From positions 2,356,001 to 2,420,000 of the forward strand of contig NZ_PTJS01000001.1 of NCBI RefSeq assembly GCF_002941025.1: DNA of 64,000 nucleotides, given 5' to 3'. How positions within the stretch are numbered: the first letter of the stretch is position 1; every line of letters starts with the position of its first letter. The DNA comes from Streptomyces sp. QL37. Lineage in GTDB: Bacteria > Actinomycetota > Actinomycetes > Streptomycetales > Streptomycetaceae. Shown here piece by piece: positions 7,986 through 16,477 of this stretch. The position numbers were made by a program, and so were the translations under genes. Under the pieces are notes generated by a model. That model searched no databases. It was not told the DNA's origin and saw only the letters and a program-made list of their open reading frames with translations.

Positions 7986-8818
7986 TTGGGGGCTCCAGAA
8001 GAGTGGTGGGTGGTCCAGGGGTCGGTGACCTGCTTCGAGACATGGACCCGCAGGTCCCATCCGTGGCGGTCGGAAATTGCGTCGAGCTGCGCGGCGGCCT
8101 GCTCGCACCAGGGCCATTCGGTGGCCCAGTGTGCGGCGTCGACCAGGCCGAGCGGCGAGTGCTGGACGGCCTCGGAGGCCGGGTGGTGGCGCAGGTCCGC
8201 GGTGAGGAAGGCGTCCACCCCGGCGGCCCGTACGGCGTCGAAGAGGCTGTCGCCGGAGCCGCCGCTCACGGCGACCCGGCGCACGGGTGCGTCGGGGTCG
8301 CCGGCCAGCCGGATGCCCTGCGCGGTGGCGGGCAGCCGGGCGGCCGCGCGGGCGGCGAAGTCGCGGAGGGTCTCGGGGTGGTCGAGCTCGCAGATCCGGC
8401 CGAGCCCGCGGCGCCCGTCGGCGTCGGTGGGGTCCGGCACGAGAGGGCCGGTCACCCGCAGGTCCAGGGCGCCCGCGAGGGCGTCGGACACCCCGGGATC
8501 GGCGGTGTCGGCGTTGGTGTGCGCGACGTGGAGGGCGATGTCGTGCTTGATGAGCCCGTGGACGACCCGGCCCTTGAAGGTGGAGGCCGCGACCGTCGTC
8601 GTACCGCGCAGATAGAGCGGGTGGTGGGTGACGATCAGCTGGGCACCGAGGGCGCGGGCCTCGTCGGCGATCCGCTCGACGGGGTCGACGGCGAAGAGGA
8701 CCCGGTCGATCTCCGCTCCGGGATCACCGCAGACCGTGCCGACGGCGTCCCATCCTTCGGCCCGCTCGGGAGGCCAGAGGGCGTCGAGCTCGGCGATGAC
8801 TTCAGACAGACGGGGCAC
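7982..8818 (-). CDS. Nif3-like dinuclear metal-centre protein (YqfO/YbgI family)
   Basis: The 278-aa protein carries the NIF3 metal-binding signature GAQLIVTHHPLYLRG (His65, His66) and the C-terminal TADLRHHPA and LVDAAHWATEWPW motifs that complete the two-metal site. The family is often annotated 'GTP cyclohydrolase I type 2', but that activity is not general and should not be assumed. It is the first gene of a three-gene operon with the zinc-ribbon and RNase H/phosphatase genes. The start is ATG 8818. Confidence 0.9.
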   Translation of the reverse strand: MPRLSEVIAELDALWPPERAEGWDAVGTVCGDPGAEIDRVLFAVDPVERIADEARALGAQLIVTHHPLYLRGTTTVAASTFKGRVVHGLIKHDIALHVAHTNADTADPGVSDALAGALDLRVTGPLVPDPTDADGRRGLGRICELDHPETLRDFAARAAARLPATAQGIRLAGDPDAPVRRVAVSGGSGDSLFDAVRAAGVDAFLTADLRHHPASEAVQHSPLGLVDAAHWATEWPWCEQAAAQLDAISDRHGWDLRVHVSKQVTDPWTTHHSSGAPN

Positions 8819-8850
8819 GTAGGAAAGGCTACCTGTCCGCCGTGGCCCGG

Positions 8851-8898
8851 CGCCCCTGGCCGCCGGGGCCCGTGCAGCGGGACCGGCGGCCAGGGGCG
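8851..8898 (-). terminator. Terminator after the siderophore-binding gene
   Basis: A perfect 16-bp inverted repeat (CGCCCCTGGCCGCCGG against CCGGCGGCCAGGGGCG, 16-nt loop) begins about 50 nt beyond the stop at 8950 and separates this gene from the nif3 operon. Confidence 0.75.
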
Positions 8899-8949
8899 AA
8901 TCGTTACGGGGCGAGGCCGTTCGCCGTCACTCGACGACGTCGTCCGCGG

Positions 8950-9990
8950 TCACTTGACGAGGTCGGCGCGGAGGTCGTCGAGGACCAGGTTCGCGGAGGT
9001 GACTCCGAGGCCCAGGTACCAGGTCTCGTCCGGGACGTCCTTCGCCCGGCCGGACTTCACCGCGGCGAGGTTCTTCCACAGCGGGTTGGCGCGGGCGGTG
9101 TCGCGCTCGGTGGCCTTCGCGTCGCCGTAGACACCGGTGAAGATCCAGTCGGCGTCGGCCTGGTCCATGTTCTCGGAGCTGATTTCCGTGGCCAAGTCGT
9201 CGATCTGCTGGTTCTCCGGCCGCGGCAGGCCGACGTCCTGAAGGATCGTGCCGATGAAGGAGGCCTTGGCGTAGAGCCGGATCCTGTCCGGCATGTAGCG
9301 GACCATGGAGACGGTCGGCTTGTCCGGGCCGATGTCCGCGCCGAGCTTCTCCGCCTTCGCCTCGTAGGCCGCGAGTTCGGACTCCGCCTTCGCGGTCCTG
9401 TCGAGCGCGGCGGCGTTCAGGAGGTAGTTCTCCTTCCAGGTGAATCCCGGGCGGATGGAGAACACGGTCGGCGCGATCTTCGAGAGCTCGTCGTACTTGT
9501 CCGCCGCACGCAGCTGGCTGCCGAGGATCAGGTCCGGCTTCAGACCGGCGATCGCCTCCAGGTTGAGGCTGTTGATCGTCCCGACGCTCGCCGGGTTCCC
9601 CGCCTCCTTCTTCAGGTACGACGGGATGGCGTCGTCACCCTCGGACGGGGCGTAGCCGACGGGCTTCACACCGAGCGAGACGACGTTGTCGAACTCGCCC
9701 ACGTCCAGCACGACCACGCGCTTCGGCGCGGCTTCGAGCTTCGTGCTGCCCATGGCGTGGGTGAGCGTGCGGGGGAACTCGCCCGCTTTCGCGTCGGTCC
9801 CGTACGCCGCCGTCTTCTTCGCCGCGTCGGCGAAGTCCTTGCCGCCTGTGGCGACGGCCGCCTTCTTGTCTCCGCCCGTGTCGCCGCCCGCCGCCCCGCC
9901 GGCCGTGTCGTCGCCACCGCACGCCGAGAGGGAGAGGGCGGCCGCCACCGCGAGACCGATCGCGGCGGTGCCGCGGCGCCTGAAGGACAT
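8950..9990 (-). CDS. Iron-siderophore ABC transporter substrate-binding lipoprotein
   Basis: The 346-aa protein starts MSFRRRG. It has a signal peptide ending in a lipobox (LSAC), then a Gly/Asp-rich spacer and a FecB/PF01497-type periplasmic-binding fold: KRVVVLDVGEFDN, GLKPDLILG, TVFSIRPGFTWKEN, and a C-terminal DADWIFTGVYGD region. ATG 9990 is preferred over the longer frame because GGAGCAGAAC lies just upstream and the signal peptide begins here. It should capture ferric siderophores at the membrane and pass them to a permease/ATPase that is not in the window. The iron box at 10026-10044 indicates repression by DmdR/IdeR when iron is ample. Confidence 0.93.
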   Translation of the reverse strand: MSFRRRGTAAIGLAVAAALSLSACGGDDTAGGAAGGDTGGDKKAAVATGGKDFADAAKKTAAYGTDAKAGEFPRTLTHAMGSTKLEAAPKRVVVLDVGEFDNVVSLGVKPVGYAPSEGDDAIPSYLKKEAGNPASVGTINSLNLEAIAGLKPDLILGSQLRAADKYDELSKIAPTVFSIRPGFTWKENYLLNAAALDRTAKAESELAAYEAKAEKLGADIGPDKPTVSMVRYMPDRIRLYAKASFIGTILQDVGLPRPENQQIDDLATEISSENMDQADADWIFTGVYGDAKATERDTARANPLWKNLAAVKSGRAKDVPDETWYLGLGVTSANLVLDDLRADLVK

Positions 9991-10025
9991 GTTCTGCTCC
10001 AGTTCGGGACATTCACAGGAAATTC

Positions 10026-10044
10026 TTAGGGAAGGCAAACCTTA
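10026..10044. promoter_or_regulatory. Iron box (DmdR/IdeR operator)
   Basis: TTAGGGAAGGCAAACCTTA closely fits the actinobacterial iron-box consensus TTAGGTTAGGCTAACCTAA. It sits 36 nt upstream of the siderophore-binding lipoprotein start, where a repressor would block transcription. The divergent gene at 10188 is further away. Confidence 0.85.
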
Positions 10045-10187
10045 TCCCGCACGAATCCGGCAGCACAGCCACCCCCGACTCCGCAGGCGAACGGGGACAT
10101 CGGCACCCTTATGTGTGAAGTGGCGTGGCTCGCGTTGTCCGGTGGGGAGTGCGAAACCTAGCTTCGGTTGCCGGAGGTGACCGGACC

Positions 10188-11741
10188 ATGACTGCCTGTG
10201 CCATCGAGGACGAGACCGCCGGAGCCGTGAGGACCACCGCGGCGGCCGGCCCCACACCCGAGGCCGCTGAGCCCGACGGGCCGGCCGAGCCCGTGAAACC
10301 CCTCGGCGCGGGCGCCCCGGACGAGGGCGCGGACCCGGCCGGAGAGGGTGCGCCGGACGAGGACGCCGATCCCGGCGGCGGAGTGCCGACCGGGCCCGAA
10401 GGGGCTGTCGCGTCCACCGGATCCGGGCCGCACGACGCGCCCGCGGGGACGGCCGCCCTCGCGGGCACGAACCCGCACGGCGCATCCGTACCGCCTGCCC
10501 CCTCCGTACCGCCTGTCCTCTCCGCACCACCGGGGGCTCCGTCCGAGCCGCCCTCTCCCCCCGCCCCGTCGGCACCACCCGCGCAAGCCGCGTCCCGCCC
10601 GGACCGTGCCGAAACGTCACGCCTCCGGCCGCCTTCGCGCCCCGTGCCGCCCGCGCTCACCCTCGCCGCCGACCACGCCTACGCGGCGCGGCTCACCCCG
10701 GCCGGGGAGGCTGCCGGGCCGGGCTGGCTCCCCGAGCGCTGGACGCTGGACGGCCCCGAGCCCTACGCCGTGCCCCTCCCGCTGGACCAGCCGGAGGACG
10801 CCTCCTCCGACGTGCTGCCGCTCTCCGACGGGCGGGTCCTGATCCGGCGGGAGGTGGAACCCCGCACGCACACGTTCTCCCTCCTCTACCCGACCGGGCC
10901 CGGCACCGGCGAGGTCTCGCTGGGCGCCCTCGACTGCCCGGAACTCGCGCTCCTCCCCCCGTCCCCGGACGGCATGAGCGCCTACGCCCTGCTCCCCGGT
11001 GAACGCTCCACGGGCGTCTGGCTGGTGGCGGGCGGCGCGTTCGGCCCCGAGCGCGTCGCCGATGTCCCTGGACGCTGCTCGGGCGGGGTCTGGCTCGACC
11101 GCGAGGGCAGGCTGCTGGCCCTGGACCGGCAGATGCCGGGCGGCGGCCCCGTGAAGGCGGTCGTCGTGGACCTGGAGCGCGGCGGGGAGGTGACACCGCT
11201 GCTGCAGATCGCGCCGGAGAGCAACGACCGGCTGCTGATGGCCGACGCGGACAGCGGCCTGCTGCTGGTCCGGTCGGACGCGCCGGGCCACGACCGGCTC
11301 GGCTGGGGCGTGCTCGGCAGCTGTCTCCCCATGCGTTTCCCGGAGTGCCTGCGCGCACCGGACGGGACGCTGACGCCCTTCGCCGTGCAGCCCGGTCAGA
11401 TGCTGATGCCGGAGAGCTGCGCGGTGGCTCTGCGGATCGACGGGGCGGCGGGCAGCTGGGTGGGGCTGTGGCGCCCTGCGGGGCGCCGGCTGCACCAGTT
11501 CGCGGCGCCCGGCGGGTGGCTGACCGGGTCCGGCTTCTGGACCCGGGAGGGGGTGCTGCACCTGCCGTACTCGCAGGAGGGCGCCCCCTGCGCCGTGGCG
11601 TTGCTGGAGGCTCCCGTGGACGAGCCCCACCCCGCCCCCGCGTCCGGAACGAACGCGTCCGGCGCCACCCCGGCCCGTGGGGTGTGCACGCCCGTTCCCC
11701 TGGGGCAGGCGCCTCTCACCGGGCGTGGGGCACCTGGATAA
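10188..11741 (+). CDS. Uncharacterised protein, Pro/Ala-rich N-terminus and beta-propeller-like body
   Basis: I do not recognise a named family. The 517-aa protein starts at ATG 10188, with GGAGG ten nt upstream; the in-frame ATG at 10125 lacks an RBS. Residues 1 to about 150 are low complexity (Pro, Ala, Gly, Glu, Ser). The rest has repeated short beta-strand units such as SSDVLPLSDGRVLIRRE, PPSPDGMSAYALLPGE, GVWLDREGRLLALDRQ and DSGLLLVRSD, which suggest a WD40/TolB-like propeller. There is no signal peptide or membrane segment. It probably acts in the cytoplasm as a binding or scaffold protein. Confidence 0.7.
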   Translation: MTACAIEDETAGAVRTTAAAGPTPEAAEPDGPAEPVKPLGAGAPDEGADPAGEGAPDEDADPGGGVPTGPEGAVASTGSGPHDAPAGTAALAGTNPHGASVPPAPSVPPVLSAPPGAPSEPPSPPAPSAPPAQAASRPDRAETSRLRPPSRPVPPALTLAADHAYAARLTPAGEAAGPGWLPERWTLDGPEPYAVPLPLDQPEDASSDVLPLSDGRVLIRREVEPRTHTFSLLYPTGPGTGEVSLGALDCPELALLPPSPDGMSAYALLPGERSTGVWLVAGGAFGPERVADVPGRCSGGVWLDREGRLLALDRQMPGGGPVKAVVVDLERGGEVTPLLQIAPESNDRLLMADADSGLLLVRSDAPGHDRLGWGVLGSCLPMRFPECLRAPDGTLTPFAVQPGQMLMPESCAVALRIDGAAGSWVGLWRPAGRRLHQFAAPGGWLTGSGFWTREGVLHLPYSQEGAPCAVALLEAPVDEPHPAPASGTNASGATPARGVCTPVPLGQAPLTGRGAPG

Positions 11742-11851
11742 ACTCGGCTCCGGGCTACGCGGTCGTTCCGCGCGGAAGCCGACGGTGACCGTGCCGGGGG
11801 GCGGCGGGCTGCGACACACACGTAAGCGATTGCAACGGGGAGACTTCCCAG

Positions 11852-12028
11852 ATGTCTGAAGCCCGAACCGACACGACCCAGACGCGTCCGCCCGAGGCGG
11901 ACGCGGAACGGGCCGAAGCCGGCGGCTACGGAAAGCACCGAGGAGGCGCATCCGCGGAGAGCGCGACCGCGCAGCCGCACGGCCGTCATCGCCGTCCCTC
12001 CGAAGGGGGTGGCGGCGCGGCGGCCTGA
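11852..12028 (+). CDS. Small conserved-looking hydrophilic protein (58 aa)
   Basis: The short frame starts MSEARTDTTQ at ATG 11852, with GGGGAGA about 9 nt upstream, and ends GGGGAAA-stop. It is rich in Glu, Arg, His and Gly (GGYGKHRGGAS, PHGRHRRPSEGG). It is followed within 20 nt by a strong terminator, which supports a real transcription unit. It may be cotranscribed with the gene ending at 11741. No function can be inferred. Confidence 0.6.
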   Translation: MSEARTDTTQTRPPEADAERAEAGGYGKHRGGASAESATAQPHGRHRRPSEGGGGAAA

Positions 12029-12044
12029 ACCGCTCCGTACAGCA

Positions 12045-12086
12045 GACGGGAGCCGTCGCAGCCGCCCGGCTGCGACGGCTCCCGTC
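12045..12086 (+). terminator. Strong terminator hairpin
   Basis: A perfect 20-bp inverted repeat (GACGGGAGCCGTCGCAGCCG and its complement, centre CC) with a TTG after the stem, 17 nt after the small gene. The remaining interval to 12334 holds only a weak 36-codon frame (12203-12313) that I do not call. Confidence 0.8.
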
Positions 12087-12334
12087 GTTGACGGCGGCCG
12101 CGTCCCGCTCCCAACAGCGCGCGCACCCAGGACATTTGTCATCGCGGAGTCCGTACACACGCCCCTGCCGCCGGGGGCGCCCCGGTCCGGGACGTCGTCG
12201 CCATGACACAGACAACGGGGCCGTCGATCCGCTCCTTCGCCGAACGCGTCTCCACGCACCATCTGGAGGAGGCCGAGGCACCGGACGGCCCCAGGGACCC
12301 GGACTGCGGCTGAGGTCGGGCGGAGCCCGCGAGG

Positions 12335-12832
12335 CTACGTTCCGACGGCCGCAGCCCTGGCGCCCTGCCCGCCGTCCCGGGAGCCGGAGACCTCGGTCCG
12401 GGTCCGGTGGAACGAGCCGCCGTCGGAACAGCCGTTGTCCGGGTCCTCGGTCGCACACATCACGAGGTCGTCCCCGTCACCGAAGAGGTGGGCGACCACA
12501 TCGCAGTCGTCGGGGGAGAACTTCAGCGACAGCACGCTGCCTCGTACGGCGGCCTCGTCGGCTTCGACCGAGGCGTAGAACGCCCAGCGGCCGGACGCCA
12601 GGGCCCGCGGGTTTCCGCACTCCGACGCGATGGGCAATTCACCGAAGCGCTCCGAGGTGAAGGTGTGATCCTCGTGGAGGGTCAGGGACGCGCCCGCGCC
12701 GTTGTCCCATCGCCCCTCGACCTCTTCCGCCGAGACGTCCGCGCCATGGATCGCCGCAGCCCAGCCGCAGGACACCGTCAGCGCCACCGCCACCGCCACG
12801 AGGACGACCGGACGCCACAGCTGTCGGCTCAT
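12335..12832 (-). CDS. Small secreted lipoprotein, function unknown
   Basis: The 165-aa protein starts at ATG 12832 with a GGGGAGGGG Shine-Dalgarno sequence close upstream. It has a short basic N-terminus (MSRQLWR), a hydrophobic core and a lipobox-like LTVSC near residue 22. The mature part resembles small streptomycete lipoproteins with a lipocalin-like start (VEGRWDNGAGASLTLHEDHTF) and paired cysteines (CDV, CATEDPDNGC). Such WDNG..LTL..DHTF stretches are common in uncharacterised secreted proteins. It probably faces the outside of the membrane. A palindrome lies 59 nt upstream. Confidence 0.7.
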   Translation of the reverse strand: MSRQLWRPVVLVAVAVALTVSCGWAAAIHGADVSAEEVEGRWDNGAGASLTLHEDHTFTSERFGELPIASECGNPRALASGRWAFYASVEADEAAVRGSVLSLKFSPDDCDVVAHLFGDGDDLVMCATEDPDNGCSDGGSFHRTRTEVSGSRDGGQGARAAAVGT

Positions 12833-12890
12833 GCCGCCCCTCCCCCGTAACGCCGGGAGCCGCCCTCGGCGCGGCTTCACCGACCCCATA

Positions 12891-12906
12891 TTTGAACGCG
12901 CTCAAA
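12891..12906. promoter_or_regulatory. Palindrome, candidate TetR/MarR-type operator
   Basis: TTTGAACGCGCTCAAA is palindromic except at its two inner flanking bases (TTTGA and TCAAA arms around a CGCG core). It lies in the promoter region of the minus-strand lipoprotein gene starting at 12832. Confidence 0.35.
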
Positions 12907-13191
12907 GTAGCAGGAGCCGGCAACGGAGCCGAGCGGGGCTCCTGTGCGCCGCACGGCCGCAACAGGCCACCGGCCATACGCTGTTCCCCGTGGACGAGAT
13001 GCCGCAGGACCACCGCGTGTATTGACCCGCAGGGTCCCGCCGTACGCCCGGAGGGCGCGGCCCGCGGCGTCTGGTGCGTGCAGTCGCAAGGCTGAGTGTC
13101 GGCCTCGTACTGGACGTACTCGGCTGATGCGACAACGCCGCGAGGTGCGGTGCCGGACCCCGCGAGCCCGGCATGATCCGGACGAGAGGCC
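12907..13191. other. Intergenic stretch without a supported gene
   Basis: No frame with a good RBS or family resemblance was found. It contains an AT-poor block around 13098-13160 with a TCGTACTGGACGTACTCGG motif (two GTAC repeats), listed as a finding. Confidence 0.4.
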
Positions 13192-14700
13192 CTAGCCCTC
13201 CGGGGAGTGCAGCACCGTCGGCGCGGACTCCTTCCCGGGGCGGCCCCCGGCCCGCGTGCCCGGGCGTCCACCGGCTCTCCGGTCCCGGTGGCCCGGCAGC
13301 CAGAGCAGCATCATCACCGCCCCGCACACCAGCACCACGGCGGACGTGCGGAAGGCCAGCGCATAGCCGGCCGTGATCTCCGCCGCGCCCGTCGAGCCCG
13401 CCGTGCGGGCCGCCGCGACCGTGGAGAGCACGGCGAGGCCCAGCGCGCCGCCCATCGTGCGGGAGGTGTTGATCAGCCCGGAGGCCAGTCCGGCGTCACC
13501 GGGTGCGGCGCCGGAGGTGGCGAGCGCGGCCAGCGGGGTGGAGGCCAGCCCGGAGCCGGTCATCATCAGCAGGCCCGGGAGGCAGACGGCAGTGAGGTAG
13601 GAGCCCTGCACCCCCATCGTGGACTGCCAGCCGAAGCCGGCGGCGGCGACCAGGACACCGGCCACGGCCAGGGTCCTGGCACCGGTCCGCGCCATGATCA
13701 GGGGAGCCGCCTTCGAGCCCGCGAAGGCGGCGACGGACGTCGGCAGGAGGGCGAGCCCGGCCTGCAGCGGGGTGTAGCCCAGGACGTTCTGGGCGTAGAC
13801 GGTCATGAAGTACCACATGCCGAACGTCGCGGAACCCAGCAGCAGCATCGACACGTTCGCCGCCGAGACGGTGCGCACGCCGAGCACCCGCAGCGGCATC
13901 AGCGGCGCGGCCGTCCTCGCCTCCACCAGGACGAAGACGCCGAGCAGTGCCAGGCCGCACAAGAGGGGCACCAGGGTGGCGGCGGCGGTCCAGCCGGCGG
14001 CCTCGGTCTGCACGATGCCGTACGCCGTCGTCGCCAGGCCCGCCGTGACGAGCACCGCTCCCAGCAGGTCCACGCGGCGCCGGTCGCCCGCCCGGCCCTC
14101 GGCCAGCCACACCGCCGCCCCCGCGAGGACGAGGACACCGACCGGCACGTTGATGAGCAGGACCCAGCGCCAGGACAGGGCGTCGGTGAGCACCCCGCCG
14201 ATCAGCCCCCCGGCCGCCCCGCCGCCCGCGCCGACGGCCATCCAGGTGCCGATCGCCCTGGTCCGTGCGGGGCCTTCGGGGACCGCCGCGGTGAGGATCG
14301 TGAGGGTCGCCGGTGACAGCACGGCGGCCCCGAGCCCCTGTCCCGCACGGGCGGCGAGGAGCTGCCAGCCCTCCTGCGCGAGGCCGCCGGCGAGGGAGGC
14401 CGCGGTGAAGAGGGCCAGCCCGGTCAGGAACATCCTCTTGCGGCCGTATATGTCCGCGGCCCGCCCCCCGAGCAGCATGAAGCCGGCGAAGGCGATCGAG
14501 TAGGCGTTGACGACCCACTGGAGTCCAGGTCCGCTCAGGCCCAGGTCGGTCCGCATGGAGGGCAGTGCCACGTTGACGACGGACACGTCGAGGACGACCA
14601 GGAACTGGCCGGTGCAGGCGGCCGCGACCACGGCCCAGGTACGGGTTCTGGACCGGGCGGAGGGCCGCGTGGGCCGGGAGGCGTCAACCATGGATGTCAT
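13192..14700 (-). CDS. MFS transporter, DHA2 (EmrB/QacA) drug-efflux type, 14 TM
   Basis: The 502-aa protein starts MTSMVDAS at ATG 14700 (ATG 14691 is an alternative). It carries the DHA2 signatures: LDVSVVNVALPSM in TM1, GGRAADIYGRKRMF in the TM2-3 loop, and RAGQGLGAAVLSPATLTIL in TM4-5. PEGPARTRAIGTW and SWRWVLLINVPVGVL follow in the order typical of proton-driven multidrug exporters. About 14 hydrophobic segments are visible. The C-tail is basic and Gly-rich. It runs divergently from the MFS gene at 14945 across a 244-nt shared promoter region. The frame continues upstream of 14700, but that part has no membrane character. Confidence 0.9.
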   Translation of the reverse strand: MTSMVDASRPTRPSARSRTRTWAVVAAACTGQFLVVLDVSVVNVALPSMRTDLGLSGPGLQWVVNAYSIAFAGFMLLGGRAADIYGRKRMFLTGLALFTAASLAGGLAQEGWQLLAARAGQGLGAAVLSPATLTILTAAVPEGPARTRAIGTWMAVGAGGGAAGGLIGGVLTDALSWRWVLLINVPVGVLVLAGAAVWLAEGRAGDRRRVDLLGAVLVTAGLATTAYGIVQTEAAGWTAAATLVPLLCGLALLGVFVLVEARTAAPLMPLRVLGVRTVSAANVSMLLLGSATFGMWYFMTVYAQNVLGYTPLQAGLALLPTSVAAFAGSKAAPLIMARTGARTLAVAGVLVAAAGFGWQSTMGVQGSYLTAVCLPGLLMMTGSGLASTPLAALATSGAAPGDAGLASGLINTSRTMGGALGLAVLSTVAAARTAGSTGAAEITAGYALAFRTSAVVLVCGAVMMLLWLPGHRDRRAGGRPGTRAGGRPGKESAPTVLHSPEG

Positions 14701-14944
14701 ACTCGCAGGCCACTCGTGCCCCGTACATCGGTTTCGGGTCCCCCTTCGGTCCCGTCGGGTCTCCGCCCCCTGGCGTAGGTCCTGCGCCGACTTCCCTCTT
14801 TTTACGCCGCGTTCACCGGAATATCGCAGACGTACGGAAGCGTTCAACATGCACACACTTGGCGGTCGGTGCTGCCCGTCGGCGCGCTGCCGCACGCTCC
14901 ACCCGCTCGAACTTCCGCTTTCACCCTGCCCGGAGGCCACACGT

Positions 14945-16477
14945 ATGCAACGGACGACGACCGAACAGCAAGCGGGGGAGCTCCCCGGCCCGCGCCGGGG
15001 CAAGGGCGGCGGCGTCGTACCCGTACTCGCGTTCGCGGGGATCACCGTCGCGGTGATGCAGACCCTGCTCGTCCCCGTCATCAAGGACCTGCCGTCCCTG
15101 CTCGGCACCGATCCGGCGAACGCGACCTGGGTGATGACGGCCACCCTGCTCGCCGGGGCCGTCGCGACCCCGATCATGGGGCGGCTCGGCGATCTGTACG
15201 GCAAACGGCGGATGCTGCTGGCCAGTCTCGCCGTGATGGTGGTGGGCTCGCTGATCTGCGCGTCGACCGACAATCTCGTGATCATGATCGTCGGCCGGGC
15301 GCTCCAGGGCTTCGCCATGGGCGCCATTCCTCTCGGGATCGGCATCATGCGCGACGTGCTGCCGCGCGAGAAGCTCGGCTCGGCGATGGCCCTGATGAGC
15401 TCCTCCATAGGGGTGGGCGGCGGACTCGCGCTGCCCGCGGCCGCGATCGTCGCCCAGCACGCCGACTGGCACGCGCTCTTCCTCGCTTCGGCCGGGCTCG
15501 GAGTGCTGGCCATGACCCTGACCGTCCTCGTGGTGCCGGAGCCGCCGCTGCGCGCGCCCGGCCGCTTCGACCTCGTCGGGGCGCTGGGGCTCTCCCTCGG
15601 CCTGGTCTGCCTGCTGCTGCCCGTGACCAAGGGCGGCGACTGGGGCTGGACCTCTCCCCTGACGCTCGGCCTGATCGCCGCGTCCCTGGTGGTCCTGGTG
15701 CTGTGGGGCCTGTTCGAGCTGCGCTCCCCTGCGCCGCTGGTCGATCTCCGTACCAGCGCCCGCCGTGAGGTGCTGCTCACCAACCTCGTCTCGATCATGG
15801 TCGGGGTCGCCTTCTACGCCGTCTCCCTGGTCCTGCCGCAGCTGCTCCAGCTGCCCGCCTCGACGGGTTACGGCCTGGGACAGTCCATGGTGGTGGCGGG
15901 GCTCTGCGTGGCACCGCTGGGTCTGACCATGATGTTCGTCGCCCCGCTCTACGCACGGCTCTCCGCCCGCCGCGGGCCCAAGACCACACTGATCCTGGGC
16001 ATGCTCGTCATCGCCGTCGGTTACGGCGCGGGGCTCGGCCTGATGAGCGCCGCCTGGCAGACCGTGGTGATCGCGGTGGTGCTCGGGGCGGGCATCGGGC
16101 TTGCGTACTCCTCGCTGCCCGCCCTGATCATCGGCGCGGTCGACGCGTCGGAGACGGGTGCGGCCAACGGTCTGAACACGCTGATGCGCTCGATCGGCAC
16201 CTCGCTGTCGAGTGCGGTGATCGGCATGGTGCTGGCGAACACCTCGATGCGGATGGGCTCGGTGGACGTCCCCACCATGGAGGGCTTCCGGACCTCGTTC
16301 ATGATCGCCACGGGGGCCGTGCTGGTCGGCCTCGTGCTGGCGGCGTTCCTGCCGGCGCAGCGGAAGGCGCGTCCGGTGCTGCTGGCCAGCAGCGCGGGCG
16401 ACGCGCTCGCCGCGGCGGAGTCCGCCCCCGTGGCGGTCCCGGTCAGCGCGCCGGAGCGTCGAACCTCGGCTCCGTAG
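14945..16477 (+). CDS. MFS transporter, DHA2-like, 14 TM
   Basis: The 510-aa protein starts at ATG 14945, with GGAGG at 14932-14936. MFS signatures include LAGAVATPIMGRLGDLYGKRRM and GRALQGFAMGAIPLGIGIMRD (the TM4-5 exporter motif). A long series of hydrophobic segments ends in an Ala/Pro-rich tail. Substrate unknown; drug or metabolite efflux is likely. Its 3' end overlaps the convergent pepE gene by 35 nt (16443-16477), so there is no room for a conventional terminator. Confidence 0.88.
   Translation: MQRTTTEQQAGELPGPRRGKGGGVVPVLAFAGITVAVMQTLLVPVIKDLPSLLGTDPANATWVMTATLLAGAVATPIMGRLGDLYGKRRMLLASLAVMVVGSLICASTDNLVIMIVGRALQGFAMGAIPLGIGIMRDVLPREKLGSAMALMSSSIGVGGGLALPAAAIVAQHADWHALFLASAGLGVLAMTLTVLVVPEPPLRAPGRFDLVGALGLSLGLVCLLLPVTKGGDWGWTSPLTLGLIAASLVVLVLWGLFELRSPAPLVDLRTSARREVLLTNLVSIMVGVAFYAVSLVLPQLLQLPASTGYGLGQSMVVAGLCVAPLGLTMMFVAPLYARLSARRGPKTTLILGMLVIAVGYGAGLGLMSAAWQTVVIAVVLGAGIGLAYSSLPALIIGAVDASETGAANGLNTLMRSIGTSLSSAVIGMVLANTSMRMGSVDVPTMEGFRTSFMIATGAVLVGLVLAAFLPAQRKARPVLLASSAGDALAAAESAPVAVPVSAPERRTSAP

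Noticed and set aside
7986..8117. N-terminal extension of the zinc-ribbon gene to an upstream start
   Set aside because: It would overlap nif3 out of frame and adds a sequence unlike the family.
12203..12313. 36-codon plus-strand frame starting MTQTTGPSIR
   Set aside because: No recognisable ribosome-binding site and weak codon bias; possible but not supportable.
13192..15798. 868-codon minus-strand frame covering the MFS gene and beyond
   Set aside because: Only the part below 14700 encodes the transporter; the extension lies antisense to the second MFS gene and has no membrane or domain character.
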